Assembly: GCA_049323455.1 (NCBI GenBank)
Contig: JBMONF010000029.1
Span: 1-64,000 of the forward strand
Reading direction: 5' to 3'
From: Hypericibacter sp049323455
GTDB taxonomy: Bacteria; Pseudomonadota; Alphaproteobacteria; Dongiales; Dongiaceae
Length of the DNA: 64,000 bases
Shown here: positions 1 through 9,716 of the stretch, piece after piece
How the letters are laid out: every line of letters starts with the position of its first letter
Position numbering within the stretch: the stretch's first letter is position 1
Position numbers and translations under genes: made by a program
The notes under the pieces: generated by a model
The model's input: only the letters and a program-made list of their open reading frames with translations
Database searches by the model: none
What the model was told of the DNA's origin: nothing

Positions 1-38
1 GGCTGCAACTTCATCCTACCCTCGTCCAGAGGCGGCAT

Positions 39-96
39 GGCCACACCGGCTCGGGCGCTTAGGACTCTCATGGTCCCGCGCCCGCCCGGTGTGGCC
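39..96. repeat. imperfect inverted repeat next to truncated nuclease gene
   Basis: The 11-base arms 39-49 and 86-96 match exactly, and a further 6 bases (53-58 with 78-83) pair after a short mismatch, leaving a loop of about 19 bases. It could act as a terminator or as the end or target of a mobile element. No transposase is visible to the left because the window starts at base 1. Confidence 0.6.
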
Positions 97-103
97 TCAA
101 CTG

Positions 104-682
104 TCAGGTGATTACCCTCTCAGGACACACCAGCTCTTCGCCCAGATAGTCGCGCAGCAGCCGGCTGCGCGTCGCGAGCGCCAATGCAAGCTGTTGTGCG
201 CGGCCGATTGCTTCCGGCGCGGTCGAGAAGAATCCGTCCAGCAGCTTGGCGACGGCTGCAGCGCGATCCTCGCGCGGCCGAAATCTCGGGTTTTCGAGGT
301 CGGTCGCGTGGCAGAGCGTTTCGCGCTGAAGCCCGTCCTTGTTGATCCAGATGAAGTGAAGGTAGTCGGTCAGAAGAATGTTCTGAGACAGGCCCTTGTA
401 GCGGTCGATCTGCTCGGACTTCAGCACCTTGTCGAGGTTTTCGCCGATCGGCTTGGTCTCGACATAACCGAGAATCAGGCCTTTGCGCGAAATTTTGAAA
501 TCCGGAGCGCCTTTGGCCGCCGCCCGCTTCGGTTCGTGCTGGACAGTGGTGCCGCGACCCGCCGCCTTGGCCGCGAACTCGTTCAAGAGCCCTTCCAGGG
601 CTGAGCGGCCGGTGTGCTCCGTCTGCTCGTCGAGCGGCGTCTCGCGGAGCTTGCGCAGATAGGCGTCAAATGTTGCGGCCAT
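104..682 (-). CDS. PD-(D/E)XK nuclease-domain protein, probable N-terminal remnant of a restriction-modification enzyme
   Basis: The protein of about 192 residues resembles the N-terminal nuclease domain of large single-chain restriction-methylation enzymes (type IIG / type ISP style). A PD-(D/E)XK core is visible: 'APDF', about 15 residues, then 'YVETK', followed by 'YKGLSQNILLTDYLHFIW', which is typical of this domain. In the full family this domain is followed by helicase and/or N6-adenine methylase modules, giving roughly 900 or more residues. Here the frame stops at 104, a few bases beyond a strong hairpin (39-96), so the protein looks cut off. ATG at 682 was chosen; an in-frame GTG lies at 691. 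No methylase motif is visible in the remaining 103 bases. It is probably a non-functional relic, but a stand-alone nuclease cannot be excluded. Confidence 0.55.
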   Translation of the reverse strand: MAATFDAYLRKLRETPLDEQTEHTGRSALEGLLNEFAAKAAGRGTTVQHEPKRAAAKGAPDFKISRKGLILGYVETKPIGENLDKVLKSEQIDRYKGLSQNILLTDYLHFIWINKDGLQRETLCHATDLENPRFRPREDRAAAVAKLLDGFFSTAPEAIGRAQQLALALATRSRLLRDYLGEELVCPERVIT

Positions 683-770
683 CGGGGGCACTCGAATCGC
701 GAAAGTTTCCCCACGAAATTACAGAGAATCCGCGAAAATCAGAAGGCGGAAAGGAGTTGATAAGCCGTCA

Positions 771-897
771 CTTCTCCCTCCCCACTTGCGCAGGGGCGAG
801 GGTTCATATTCTTTCTCTCTTTTCGCTTGCGGTGGAGGATTGCGGAGGGTTGGCGAGGCGCGAGCCGAGCCTCGCCCAAATGGGTGAGGGGAGGCGT
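771..897. repeat. dispersed GC-rich palindromic repeat, family A copy 1
   Basis: An intergenic element built from 'ctccctcccc...ggggcgaggg' and 'cgagcctcgcccaaatgggtgagggg' blocks. It matches the reverse complement of the element at 10738-10838 over most of its length, including the core 'gagccgagcct'. It lies just downstream of the receiver-domain gene (minus strand, ends at 919) and could form terminator-like hairpins. Confidence 0.6.
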
Positions 898-918
898 ATC
901 GAGCTGAATTAAATTGCG

Positions 919-1317
919 CTACTCCCCCTCGCCCAGCGCCGCCAGCATCTCGGCAAGCCGCACCGGCTTCCTCAGCGTCGTCACGGCGCCCAGGCCCTTC
1001 GCCTCGGCCAGCGTGCGCGCGATCTTCGAATAGAGCGGGTTGAAGCCGCTGACGATGATCACCTTGACCGGCGCCTTGCGCTCGGCCAGCCAGTCCACGA
1101 TCTCCGTCCCCTCGATGCCCGGCATCACCATGTCGAGCACCAGGATGTCGGGCGCGAGCGTCTCGAACAGGTCCCGGAAGCGGCTCGAGTCCGTCAGCGT
1201 GACGGCACGAAAGCTTCGCATCTCCGCGGCGCTCTTCACGAACGCCGCGAAGTCGGCGTTGTCGTCCACCACCAGGACGGTCTTCCGCCCTTTCTCTGCC
1301 GTCCGTTCCATTCCCAT
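919..1317 (-). CDS. stand-alone response-regulator receiver protein
   Basis: A CheY-like receiver domain fills almost the whole protein of about 132 residues. The acidic pair is in 'VLVVDDNADF', the phospho-acceptor aspartate in 'DILVLDMVMPGIEG', the conserved Ser/Thr position in 'VIIVSGF', and the conserved lysine in 'TTLRKPVRL'. There is no output domain, so it would act by protein contact, for example in a phosphorelay or as a regulator of a kinase. No histidine kinase is nearby, so its partner is unknown. ATG at 1317 was chosen because the receiver fold starts about ten residues later; an upstream frame to 1386 is Arg/Pro-rich and unlikely. A second ATG lies at 1311. Confidence 0.8.
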   Translation of the reverse strand: MGMERTAEKGRKTVLVVDDNADFAAFVKSAAEMRSFRAVTLTDSSRFRDLFETLAPDILVLDMVMPGIEGTEIVDWLAERKAPVKVIIVSGFNPLYSKIARTLAEAKGLGAVTTLRKPVRLAEMLAALGEGE

Positions 1318-1749
1318 GCCGCCCCGTGATCGCCGCCTCGAGGGCGGGGCCGGCATCCTCCATGACCATCGCAGCCCTTGCCGCAAGCGTAATGTCGCAG
1401 AGGCCGGTTCGTCCCAATCGCCCGGGCAGGCGCGGCAGGCTGCAATTGCCGGCAGCTAACCTTACAATCGGGTCGGTTAACAATTTTTCTAGATGTTCGC
1501 GCAAATCGCGCGAGCGAACGGCCCTCGGGCGGTTTCTGAACGGCGACAAGATTATCTATTCTGCGATTGACCCACGATTGAGGAACCGGGAAGCCGGCCC
1601 GGGAATCCAGGAGAGAGCGACGTGCGGCCTGTCTTCGCCGACCTTCCTTCGCCCGCCGAAGCACGGTTGAAACGCTGTACCGAACGCCTAGTAGCGGGCT
1701 TCGCGAAGGCGGGAGCGAAGCTCCGGCTTCGCGTTGGCAGGCTGCCCTG

Positions 1750-2016
1750 GGCCCCCGCTTTCGCGCTAGGGTATGCACACGACGTCGTTTTCTGGTCGTC
1801 ATCCCAGACGCTAGGCGAGCCCAAAGCCCCAAAGGGCTTGGTCCCTTGGGGCTTTGGATTTGCGAGCCTTGCGATCTGGGATCCATGGCGACATCGAGCT
1901 CGGCATAGACATGGGTCCCCCGGCCGGCTTCGCCGGCGAACCCAGAGTCGCGGGCGAAGCCCGCGGGCGCGGGGACGACGACTTATGTGCATGCCCGAGC
2001 GCTTTCGCGGGGGCGA
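1750..2016. repeat. nested long inverted-repeat structure in a gene-free stretch
   Basis: The stretch 1318-2061 has no convincing gene. Within it, 1750-1790 reappears as an imperfect inverted copy at about 1972-2016; both carry a gcgctttcgcg-like core and a 'gtatgcac'/'gtgcatgc' block. Inside these arms, 'gtcatcccagac' near 1797 and 'tctgggatccatggcgac' near 1878 form a second pair. The centre is a strong hairpin: 1821-1836 pairs with 1843-1857, around ccaaagcccc. This looks like dispersed palindromic repeats inserted head to head. Rho-independent termination or mRNA end protection is possible. Confidence 0.55.
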
Positions 2017-2061
2017 CGAAGGGTGTTTCACTTGGGCGGAAAGTGCGCGAACCGGAGAACG

Positions 2062-3408
2062 ATGCGCATGAGGGGCGCGCGCTCGACACTGAGGATGCTG
2101 CTTGCGATCGCCGCGGGCGGGCTGTTACTGGCCGCGGCGGTCGGAGCGGCGCTGTGGCGCGACCGCATGCCGGGCTGGGCGTCGGCGGGCGTGGCGGTCG
2201 GCGCGGCTGCGGCGCTGGGCGCGCTTTGGATCGCCTGGAGCTTCGTCGATGCGCATTTCCGGCGGCTCGAGCGCCTGCAGGGCGCCGTGCTGCTGCTCGG
2301 CGGCCACGGCATCCCGATGCCCCCGCCTCGCGCCGGCCGGCCGGACGAGATCGACCGTCTCGAGCTCGCGATCGCCGAGCTGGCGGGCCGCGAGATCGCG
2401 CGCCGGGAAGCGCGGGATCGGCGCCTCGGCACGGTGCTGGGCGCGCTCGAGCAAGGCATCTTGGTGGTCACGCCGCACGGGCAGGTGAGCCTCCTCAACG
2501 CCGCCGCCAAGACCTTGTTCGGCGAGCGGGCGGCGCCGGGCTCGAGCCTGTTCGACCTGTTCTGGCGCGAGAGCTTCGTCCAGACGCTCGACGCCGCGGC
2601 GGCCGCCGGCGCGCCGCAGCGCGTCGAGCTTCTGAGCACGGAAGGCGATTGGATCCCGGCCACCGTCACCGCGCTCGGCGAGGAGATGGGCGCGCTGCTC
2701 GTTTTCGAGGGCGGCAAGGCTGGCGCCCGCCGCCATGTGGAGCACGATCTCGACCTGCACGACCGTCCGCCGCCGGCGGCGCCCTTCAGCCACGCCACGG
2801 CGCTGGCCGATCTGCCGATCCTGGTGCTCGATACCGAGACCACCGGTCTCGACGTGAAGAACGACCGCATCGTCGCGGTGGGGGCGGTGCGCATGCACGG
2901 CATGCGCGTCTTCGCGCGGGAGGTCGTCGATCTCCTGATCCGTCCCGAGCGGCCGATCCCGCCGCGCGCGATCGCGGTCCACGGCATCACCGACGCGATG
3001 GTCGGGAGCGCGCCCGCCTTCGCCGAGCTTGCCGATCGCATCCAGTCGATCTGCGAGGGAATGGTGCTGGTCGGCCACAATATCGGCTTCGACATCGCCA
3101 TGATCGAGCGCGAGATGAGCCTCATCGGGCGCGACTGGCCGCGGCCGGTGGCGCTCGACACGCTCAATCTCTATGCCGCCCTGCGGCCCGAAGCGCAAAA
3201 GCTCGATCTGGAGGCGGTTGCGGCCGATCTCGGGGTCGAGGTGCGCGGCCGGCACACCGCGCTGGGCGACGCGCTCATGACAGCCGAGATCTTCCGGCGG
3301 ATGATGCCCTCGCTCGCGGATGCGGGCGTGTCCAACCTCGCCGGGGCGATCGCCTTCGGTCTCAGGCCCAAGGAGGTCGTGCGCCGCCAGCGCGCCGCCG
3401 GCTGGTGA
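2062..3408 (+). CDS. membrane-anchored DEDDh 3'-5' exonuclease with PAS-like domain
   Basis: The protein of about 448 residues has two predicted transmembrane segments (residues about 12-32 and 41-61), then a PAS-like sensory region (about 120-215) and a DnaQ-type exonuclease domain (about 250-440). Catalytic motifs are intact: Exo I 'DTETTG' (257-262), Exo II 'VGHNIGFD' (337-344) and Exo III 'HTALGDA' (398-404), giving a DEDDh nuclease. Related proteins resemble the DNA polymerase III epsilon subunit, but membrane anchoring and a PAS-like module argue for signalling or RNA/nucleotide turnover rather than proofreading. The start is the ATG preceded by GGAG at 2054-2057; ATG 2068 is also possible. 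The CBS/DUF294 gene follows 70 bases downstream in the same direction, a recurring pairing in proteobacteria. Confidence 0.8.
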   Translation: MRMRGARSTLRMLLAIAAGGLLLAAAVGAALWRDRMPGWASAGVAVGAAAALGALWIAWSFVDAHFRRLERLQGAVLLLGGHGIPMPPPRAGRPDEIDRLELAIAELAGREIARREARDRRLGTVLGALEQGILVVTPHGQVSLLNAAAKTLFGERAAPGSSLFDLFWRESFVQTLDAAAAAGAPQRVELLSTEGDWIPATVTALGEEMGALLVFEGGKAGARRHVEHDLDLHDRPPPAAPFSHATALADLPILVLDTETTGLDVKNDRIVAVGAVRMHGMRVFAREVVDLLIRPERPIPPRAIAVHGITDAMVGSAPAFAELADRIQSICEGMVLVGHNIGFDIAMIEREMSLIGRDWPRPVALDTLNLYAALRPEAQKLDLEAVAADLGVEVRGRHTALGDALMTAEIFRRMMPSLADAGVSNLAGAIAFGLRPKEVVRRQRAAGW

Positions 3409-3478
3409 CGGGAAGCCGGCCTCGCCGGGCGGGCGCGAGCGGGGGAACCGGGCCGAGGGCGGGGGCACGAGGCAGGGG

Positions 3479-4927
3479 ATGGAGCGGGATCTGATCGAAC
3501 GGGTCGATGTCTTTCCCTACCGCCATCGCGTGGGCGAGGCGATGTCGAGCCCGGCCGTCACGGCGCCGCCCGATGCCACCTTGGCCCAGGCCGCGCAGAT
3601 GATGAGCGCGCACGCGGTCAGCTCGGTCCTGATCGTCGACGATCTCGGCCGGCTCGTCGGCATCGTCACGGAGCACGATCTGGTCCGGGCCGTGGCGGAG
3701 GGCGGCGCTGCGGCGCTCGAACCGCGTCTCGACACGATCATGGCAGGGCCGGTGGCGACCGTGCCCGCCGACGCCTTCCTCTATTCGGCGCTGGCCCGCA
3801 TGGCGCGCAGGCGCCTTCGCCAGCTGGCCGTGCTCGATCCGGCGAGCGGCCGGCTGGTCGGCGTCATCAGCGCGGGCGCACTGCTCAAGGAGCGCGCCAA
3901 CCAGGCGCTCATGCTGGGCGACGAGATCGCGGAGGCCGGGAGCGGCGCCGACATGGCAGAGGTCCGCGCCCGGTTGCCGGCGCTGGCCCGGGCGCTCCTG
4001 GCCGAGAAGCTGTCGGCGCTCGACGCCGCCGCCGTCTTGAGCGCCGTGCTGCGCGACATGAGCGCGCGGGCGGCGGAGCTGGCGGCCGAGGCCATGCGCG
4101 CCGCGGGCAAGGGCGAGGCGCCTGCCGCCTGGTGCTATCTCGTGCTGGGCTCGGGCGGGCGCGGCGAGAGCCTGCTGGCGGCCGACCAGGACAACGCGCT
4201 CGTGCATGCGGGCCGCGAGAAGGAGGACGACGCTTGGTTCGCCGAGCTGGGCCGGCGCGCCTCCGACACGCTCAACGAAGCCGGCATTCGCTATTGCCGG
4301 GGCAAGGTCATGGCGTCGGAGCCGAGCTGTCGGCACAGCCTGGTCGGCTGGCGCGCCCAGATCGAGCGCTGGGCCACCAATCCCGACGAGGGGGCGCTGC
4401 TGTCGGTCGACATCTTCTTCGATTTCGAGCCCGTCTTCGGCGACCGCGAGCTGGCCCGGCGCCTGCGCGACATGGCCCTGTCGACGGCCCGCCGGGCGCC
4501 GCTGCTGCTGGGACGGCTCGCCGGCCAGCTCGCGGAACGCGAGACGGTCTTGAACATCTTCGGCGGCTTCCGCACCGAGGCCGGGCGCATCGACCTCAAG
4601 CGCGGCGGGCTGCTGCAGCTCACCGCGGGCGCCCGCCTGCTGGCGCTCCGGCGCGGGGAGGCCGCGACCCAGACGCCGGCGCGGCTTGCGGCCGCCGCCA
4701 AGGCCGGCCTCCTCAACGAGAGCGATTTGGCCGGCCTGCTCGACGCGCAGGAGCTGATCCTGCGCGCCATCCTCGAGCAGCAGATCATCGATCTGGAGGC
4801 CGGGCGCGAGCCCTCGGCCAAGGTCGAGGTGAAGCGCTTCACGCGCTTCGAGCGCCGGCGCCTCAAGGAGGCGTTGCGGCTGGTCGACGTCATGGACCTG
4901 ATCGTCCGGAACGCGATCGCGGTCTGA
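3479..4927 (+). CDS. CBS-pair and DUF294 putative nucleotidyltransferase
   Basis: The protein of 482 residues has two CBS motifs (about 18-75 and 83-140), a DUF294 nucleotidyltransferase-like domain (about 165-300) and the all-helical DUF294 C-terminal domain (about 330-475). The transferase signature 'GSGGRGESLLAADQDNALV' contains the Gly-Ser and Asp-x-Asp elements of the GlnD/KNT-like fold. By family analogy it would bind adenine nucleotides through CBS and modify a protein or small molecule; the substrate is unknown. It probably forms an operon with the exonuclease upstream. The start at 3479 follows an 'aggggat' context and places the first CBS motif about 20 residues in. Confidence 0.8.
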   Translation: MERDLIERVDVFPYRHRVGEAMSSPAVTAPPDATLAQAAQMMSAHAVSSVLIVDDLGRLVGIVTEHDLVRAVAEGGAAALEPRLDTIMAGPVATVPADAFLYSALARMARRRLRQLAVLDPASGRLVGVISAGALLKERANQALMLGDEIAEAGSGADMAEVRARLPALARALLAEKLSALDAAAVLSAVLRDMSARAAELAAEAMRAAGKGEAPAAWCYLVLGSGGRGESLLAADQDNALVHAGREKEDDAWFAELGRRASDTLNEAGIRYCRGKVMASEPSCRHSLVGWRAQIERWATNPDEGALLSVDIFFDFEPVFGDRELARRLRDMALSTARRAPLLLGRLAGQLAERETVLNIFGGFRTEAGRIDLKRGGLLQLTAGARLLALRRGEAATQTPARLAAAAKAGLLNESDLAGLLDAQELILRAILEQQIIDLEAGREPSAKVEVKRFTRFERRRLKEALRLVDVMDLIVRNAIAV

Positions 4928-5007
4928 GACGCCGGCAGTCGGCCTCTGCCTGCCCCGTGGCAAACGCCATCCATCCGGCCAGGCCCGAGCGCCCATCGAC
5001 ATGGCGG

Positions 5008-5035
5008 TTGGCCTCGAGGCCCGCTTTGCGATAAA
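5008..5035 (+). promoter_or_regulatory. possible sigma70-type promoter for ettA
   Basis: A -35-like TTGGCC (5008-5013) is separated by 16 bases from a -10-like GATAAA (5030-5035), about 35 bases before the ettA start. This is a motif match only. Confidence 0.35.
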
Positions 5036-5070
5036 AGGCGCCCGTCCAAAACCGAAGGAAACCGACCGCA

Positions 5071-6753
<1,683 letters not shown>

Positions 6754-6771
6754 AAACCAGAAGCCAGAAGT

Positions 6772-6844
6772 CAGAAACCAGAATCCGGAAGCCGGAGGAG
6801 CGGCGCATCAATGTGCAGCCGCGCCTTCTGGATTCTGGTTTCTG
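6772..6844. terminator. bidirectional hairpin between ettA and mlaC
   Basis: The arms 6772-6791 and 6825-6844 pair over 20 bases with one mismatch around a 33-base loop. It lies between the converging stops of ettA (6753) and mlaC (6848). A second, partly repeated 'agaagccagaagtcagaa' block lies just upstream (6755-6775). There is no long T-run, so it may act through stable structure. Confidence 0.6.
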
Positions 6845-6847
6845 AGC

Positions 6848-7462
6848 TCAGCCTGCGCCGAGCTGATCCACCTTCTTGCGCAGGGCGTCGATGAGGCCGG
6901 AGATCTTGCCGCCCGAGTTCTGGATCACCGAGGCGAACTCGGAACGGTGGGTCTCGCTCATGCTGATGCCCTCGACCTTGACGTCGAGGATCTTGTAGCT
7001 GTCGTCCTCCGCGCGCAGCACCCAGTCGAGCCGGGCGAGCTCGCCCGAGGGGCGCTTGATCTCGGTAAAGACGGTCTTCTGGTCGCCGTCGTCGCGCACC
7101 GACTTCACCACGAACTGCTCGCCCGCATATTGAGCGAAGCGCTGCGCGTAGTTCGCGACCAGGAACTCCTCGAACAGCTTCAGATATTCCTGCCGCTCCT
7201 CGGGCGTCGCCGTGCGCCAATAACGCCCGAGCACGGTCTTGCCGATGGCCGGCACGTCGAAATTGGCCAACAGAAGCGTGCGGAACCGGTGGGCGCGCTC
7301 GCTGCTCGAGAGATCGCTGCCCGTCAGGGTCTGGATCGCCTGATTGCCGAGGTTGCGAACGAATTCGACCGGATCGCCGGCCGCGGCGGCCGGCCGGCCC
7401 GCGAGGCCGGCGGCAAGCAGAGCGGCAGCGGCCGCGAGGACGGCGCGACGCGTGATCATCAC
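6848..7462 (-). CDS. mlaC: phospholipid-binding protein MlaC
   Basis: This 204-residue periplasmic protein matches the MlaC / Ttg2D family. An N-terminal signal sequence (1-28) carries an Arg-Arg pair, 'ITRRAVLAAAAALLAAG', which could support Tat as well as Sec export. The mature part includes the family features 'NFDVPAIGKTVLGRYWRTATPEERQ' and 'WVLRAEDDSYKILDVKVEG'. MlaC ferries phospholipids between the outer-membrane MlaA complex and the inner-membrane MlaFEDB transporter. mlaA lies 15 bases upstream, so the two are probably one transcript. The ABC genes mlaFED are not in this window. Confidence 0.92.
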   Translation of the reverse strand: MMITRRAVLAAAAALLAAGLAGRPAAAAGDPVEFVRNLGNQAIQTLTGSDLSSSERAHRFRTLLLANFDVPAIGKTVLGRYWRTATPEERQEYLKLFEEFLVANYAQRFAQYAGEQFVVKSVRDDGDQKTVFTEIKRPSGELARLDWVLRAEDDSYKILDVKVEGISMSETHRSEFASVIQNSGGKISGLIDALRKKVDQLGAG

Positions 7463-7477
7463 CTTGCTCGCGCCTCC

Positions 7478-8272
7478 CTACGGGGCCTCGGAGGTTTGCG
7501 GTTCGTCCTGCAGGAAATCGAGGACCGACACTTCGTCCGCGGGTTCGCCGTTGCGGATCGCGTCATTGCGGTGCTGACGATAAAGGCTGCGCATCGTCGC
7601 GTAATAGTCAATCGCGCCCTTCTTGATCTCGTCAAGCGACTTCAGGTTGCGGGCGCGGGTATCGACGGCGTCGAGGCCGGCGCGCACATAGAGCAGACCG
7701 CCGAGGTCGTGGTCCGGCAGGATATAGGTGAGCGGGTCCATGAACATGTCGGCGACACGGCCGACGGCATCACGCGGATTGGAGGGGCCGAGGACCGGCA
7801 GCACCAGATAGGGACCTTCGGGCGAGCCCCAGACCGCCAGCGTCTGGCCGAAATCCTCGTCGTGATATCTGAGGCCCATCTCGCTCGCCACGTCGATCAG
7901 ACCGGCGAGGCCCAGCGTGCTGTTGATGGCGAAGCGCGCCAGCGTGATGCCCGCGCGCTCGAACTCTCCCTGGAACATGTCGTTGCCGAAGATGACCGGC
8001 GTCTGGAGATTGTTGAGGGCGTTGCGGATGCCGTCCTGCGCGAAATTCGGCAGCGCGATGTAGTACCAGCCGGCGAACGGCTTCATCACCAGCTCGTCGA
8101 GCGCGTCGTTCAAGCTGAAGAAATAACGGTTCATCGGCTCGAGCGGGTCGTTGCGCTCCTTATAAGCGGCGAGCTCTTCCGGGTCCGTCGGAACCTCGGC
8201 GCAGCCGCCAACGACCGTCAGCAGCGCCAGGCCGGTCGCCGCCACCACTGATTTCCACTCACCGCGCCGCAT
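7478..8272 (-). CDS. mlaA: outer-membrane lipid asymmetry lipoprotein MlaA (VacJ)
   Basis: This 264-residue lipoprotein has a signal peptide ending in the lipobox 'VVGGC' (Cys24). The MlaA core is clear: 'NDPLEPMNRYFFSLNDALDELVMKPFAGWY', 'INSTLGLAGLIDVA', 'DFGQTLAVWG' and 'GPYLVLPVLGPSNPRDAVG'. MlaA sits in the outer membrane, usually with porins, and extracts misplaced phospholipid from the outer leaflet. ATG at 8272 was chosen because it gives a proper lipoprotein signal and has 'aggggat' upstream; the frame extends to 8392 but without a signal peptide. The C-terminal tail after residue 220 is acidic and probably disordered. Confidence 0.92.
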   Translation of the reverse strand: MRRGEWKSVVAATGLALLTVVGGCAEVPTDPEELAAYKERNDPLEPMNRYFFSLNDALDELVMKPFAGWYYIALPNFAQDGIRNALNNLQTPVIFGNDMFQGEFERAGITLARFAINSTLGLAGLIDVASEMGLRYHDEDFGQTLAVWGSPEGPYLVLPVLGPSNPRDAVGRVADMFMDPLTYILPDHDLGGLLYVRAGLDAVDTRARNLKSLDEIKKGAIDYYATMRSLYRQHRNDAIRNGEPADEVSVLDFLQDEPQTSEAP

Positions 8273-8452
8273 GAACGCCGATCCCCTGACTTCCACGCCC
8301 AATTGCCGTTGCGGGTTACGCTCCGATCGATCGAGCGGCGAAGCACTCACACGCACGAGGGTGTTTCCCTCGATTATGCTCTTCCCTCGCACCGACCATC
8401 GCGGCGTCCCCCAAGCAAGGGTGGCATTTTTCCGTTAAAGCACTCTGTATAA

Positions 8453-8492
8453 ACGGCCGTCGCGGGGCCCCAACCCCCGATACGACGGCCGC
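8453..8492 (-). terminator. hairpin in the gene-free stretch between mlaA and dppF
   Basis: 8454-8462 pairs exactly with 8483-8491 (cggccgtcg/cgacggccg). On the minus strand it is followed by a short T-run (TTTATAC), but it lies upstream of mlaA and about 230 bases upstream of the dpp stop codon on that strand, so a role as a leader structure for mlaA is as likely as termination. The remainder of 8273-8723 holds the mlaA promoter region and nothing else recognisable. Confidence 0.4.
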
Positions 8493-8723
8493 CTGTCTTT
8501 GTTTCGGTAACCATACTATGCCAAGCGAGATCGCCGGGCTAGGGCCATCCGTGCCTTTCCCAGCACGACTGTGGCGAAAATGCCTCAGTAGATTGTGACC
8601 CGCTTCACTTCCAGGGTCTCCGGCGGCGTTGCCCTCCCGGCATTACGCCTGGGCCGGCTTGCCCATCCCGGGTGACGCGCCCCCTTGGGCTAGCCCCTTG
8701 TGGCCACGGGGAACAGGGCGAAA

Positions 8724-9716
8724 TCAGGCAAGCGACTCGGCATGGTGGCAGGCGACCAGGCGCCCATCGAACGGGCGCGATTCGGGCCGCTCGCGGGCGC
8801 AGCGCTCCGTCGCATAGGGGCAGCGGCGATGGAAGGCGCAGCCCGGCGGCGGGTCGAGCGGTGAGGGCAGCTCGCCCTTGATCGGCATCCGCACCTTGCG
8901 GTGGGCGGGATCCACCGTGGGCGTGCTCGCCAGGAGCGCCCGGGTATAAGGGTGGCGCGGGCGCTCGAAGATGGCGTCGCGCGCACCCTGCTCCACGGGG
9001 CGGCCCAGATACATCACCATGATCTCGTCGGCGATGTGCCGGACCACGCCCAGATCGTGCGAGATGAAGAGATAGGCCAGGTTGAACTCGGCCTGGAGAT
9101 CCATCATCAGGTTCAGGACCTGGGCGCGGATCGAGACGTCGAGTGCCGAGACCGGCTCGTCGGCCACCACCAGCTTGGGCCGCAGCATGAGCGCGCGCGC
9201 GATCGCGATGCGCTGGCGCTGGCCGCCCGAGAACATGTGCGGATAGCGCGTATAGTGCTCGGGCCGGAGGCCCACCTTGGCCATCATCGCCTGCGCCGCC
9301 TCGCGCCGCGCCTTGGCGTCGAGCGCGGTGTTGATGACGAGCGGCTCCTCCAGGATGGTGCCCACCTGCTTGCGCGGGTTGAGCGAGGCGAAGGGGTTCT
9401 GGAACACCATCTGGACCACGGGCCTGAGCCGCTTGAGCTCGTCGGGACCGGCCTTCTCCACCGCCGTGCCGTCGATCAGGAGCTCGCCCGACGTCGGCCG
9501 CTCGATCATGGTCACCATGCGGGCGAGCGTGGACTTGCCGCAGCCCGATTCGCCGACAACCGCCAGCGTCCGCCCCCGCTCGACCGTGAAGCTCGCTCCG
9601 GCCACGGCCTTGAGGAGGCGGCCGCCGCGGAACAGGCCGCCGCCCACGACATAATCGCGCGTGATGTCCCTGGCCTCGACCAGGGCGGTGCCGGCGGCCC
9701 GTCGCGCCTCGCTCAT
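8724..9716 (-). CDS. dppF: dipeptide ABC transporter ATP-binding protein DppF
   Basis: This 330-residue ATPase belongs to the Opp/DppF type. It has Walker A 'GESGCGKST', 'FQNPFASLNPRKQVG', signature 'FSGGQRQRIAIARAL', Walker B 'LVVADEPVSALD' and the switch 'FISHDLGVVRHIA'. The C-terminal oligopeptide-transporter region ends in the Cys-rich 'PPGCAFHRRCPYATERC', which in related proteins holds an iron-sulfur cluster. With DppD it powers import through DppBC. The start codon at 9716 overlaps the dppD stop by four bases (ATGA), indicating coupling. It is the last gene of the operon. Confidence 0.93.
   Translation of the reverse strand: MSEARRAAGTALVEARDITRDYVVGGGLFRGGRLLKAVAGASFTVERGRTLAVVGESGCGKSTLARMVTMIERPTSGELLIDGTAVEKAGPDELKRLRPVVQMVFQNPFASLNPRKQVGTILEEPLVINTALDAKARREAAQAMMAKVGLRPEHYTRYPHMFSGGQRQRIAIARALMLRPKLVVADEPVSALDVSIRAQVLNLMMDLQAEFNLAYLFISHDLGVVRHIADEIMVMYLGRPVEQGARDAIFERPRHPYTRALLASTPTVDPAHRKVRMPIKGELPSPLDPPPGCAFHRRCPYATERCARERPESRPFDGRLVACHHAESLA

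Noticed and set aside
6755..6792. Direct repeats agaagccagaagtcagaa as a possible operator.
   Set aside because: They lie after both converging genes and overlap the bidirectional hairpin, so a termination role explains them better.
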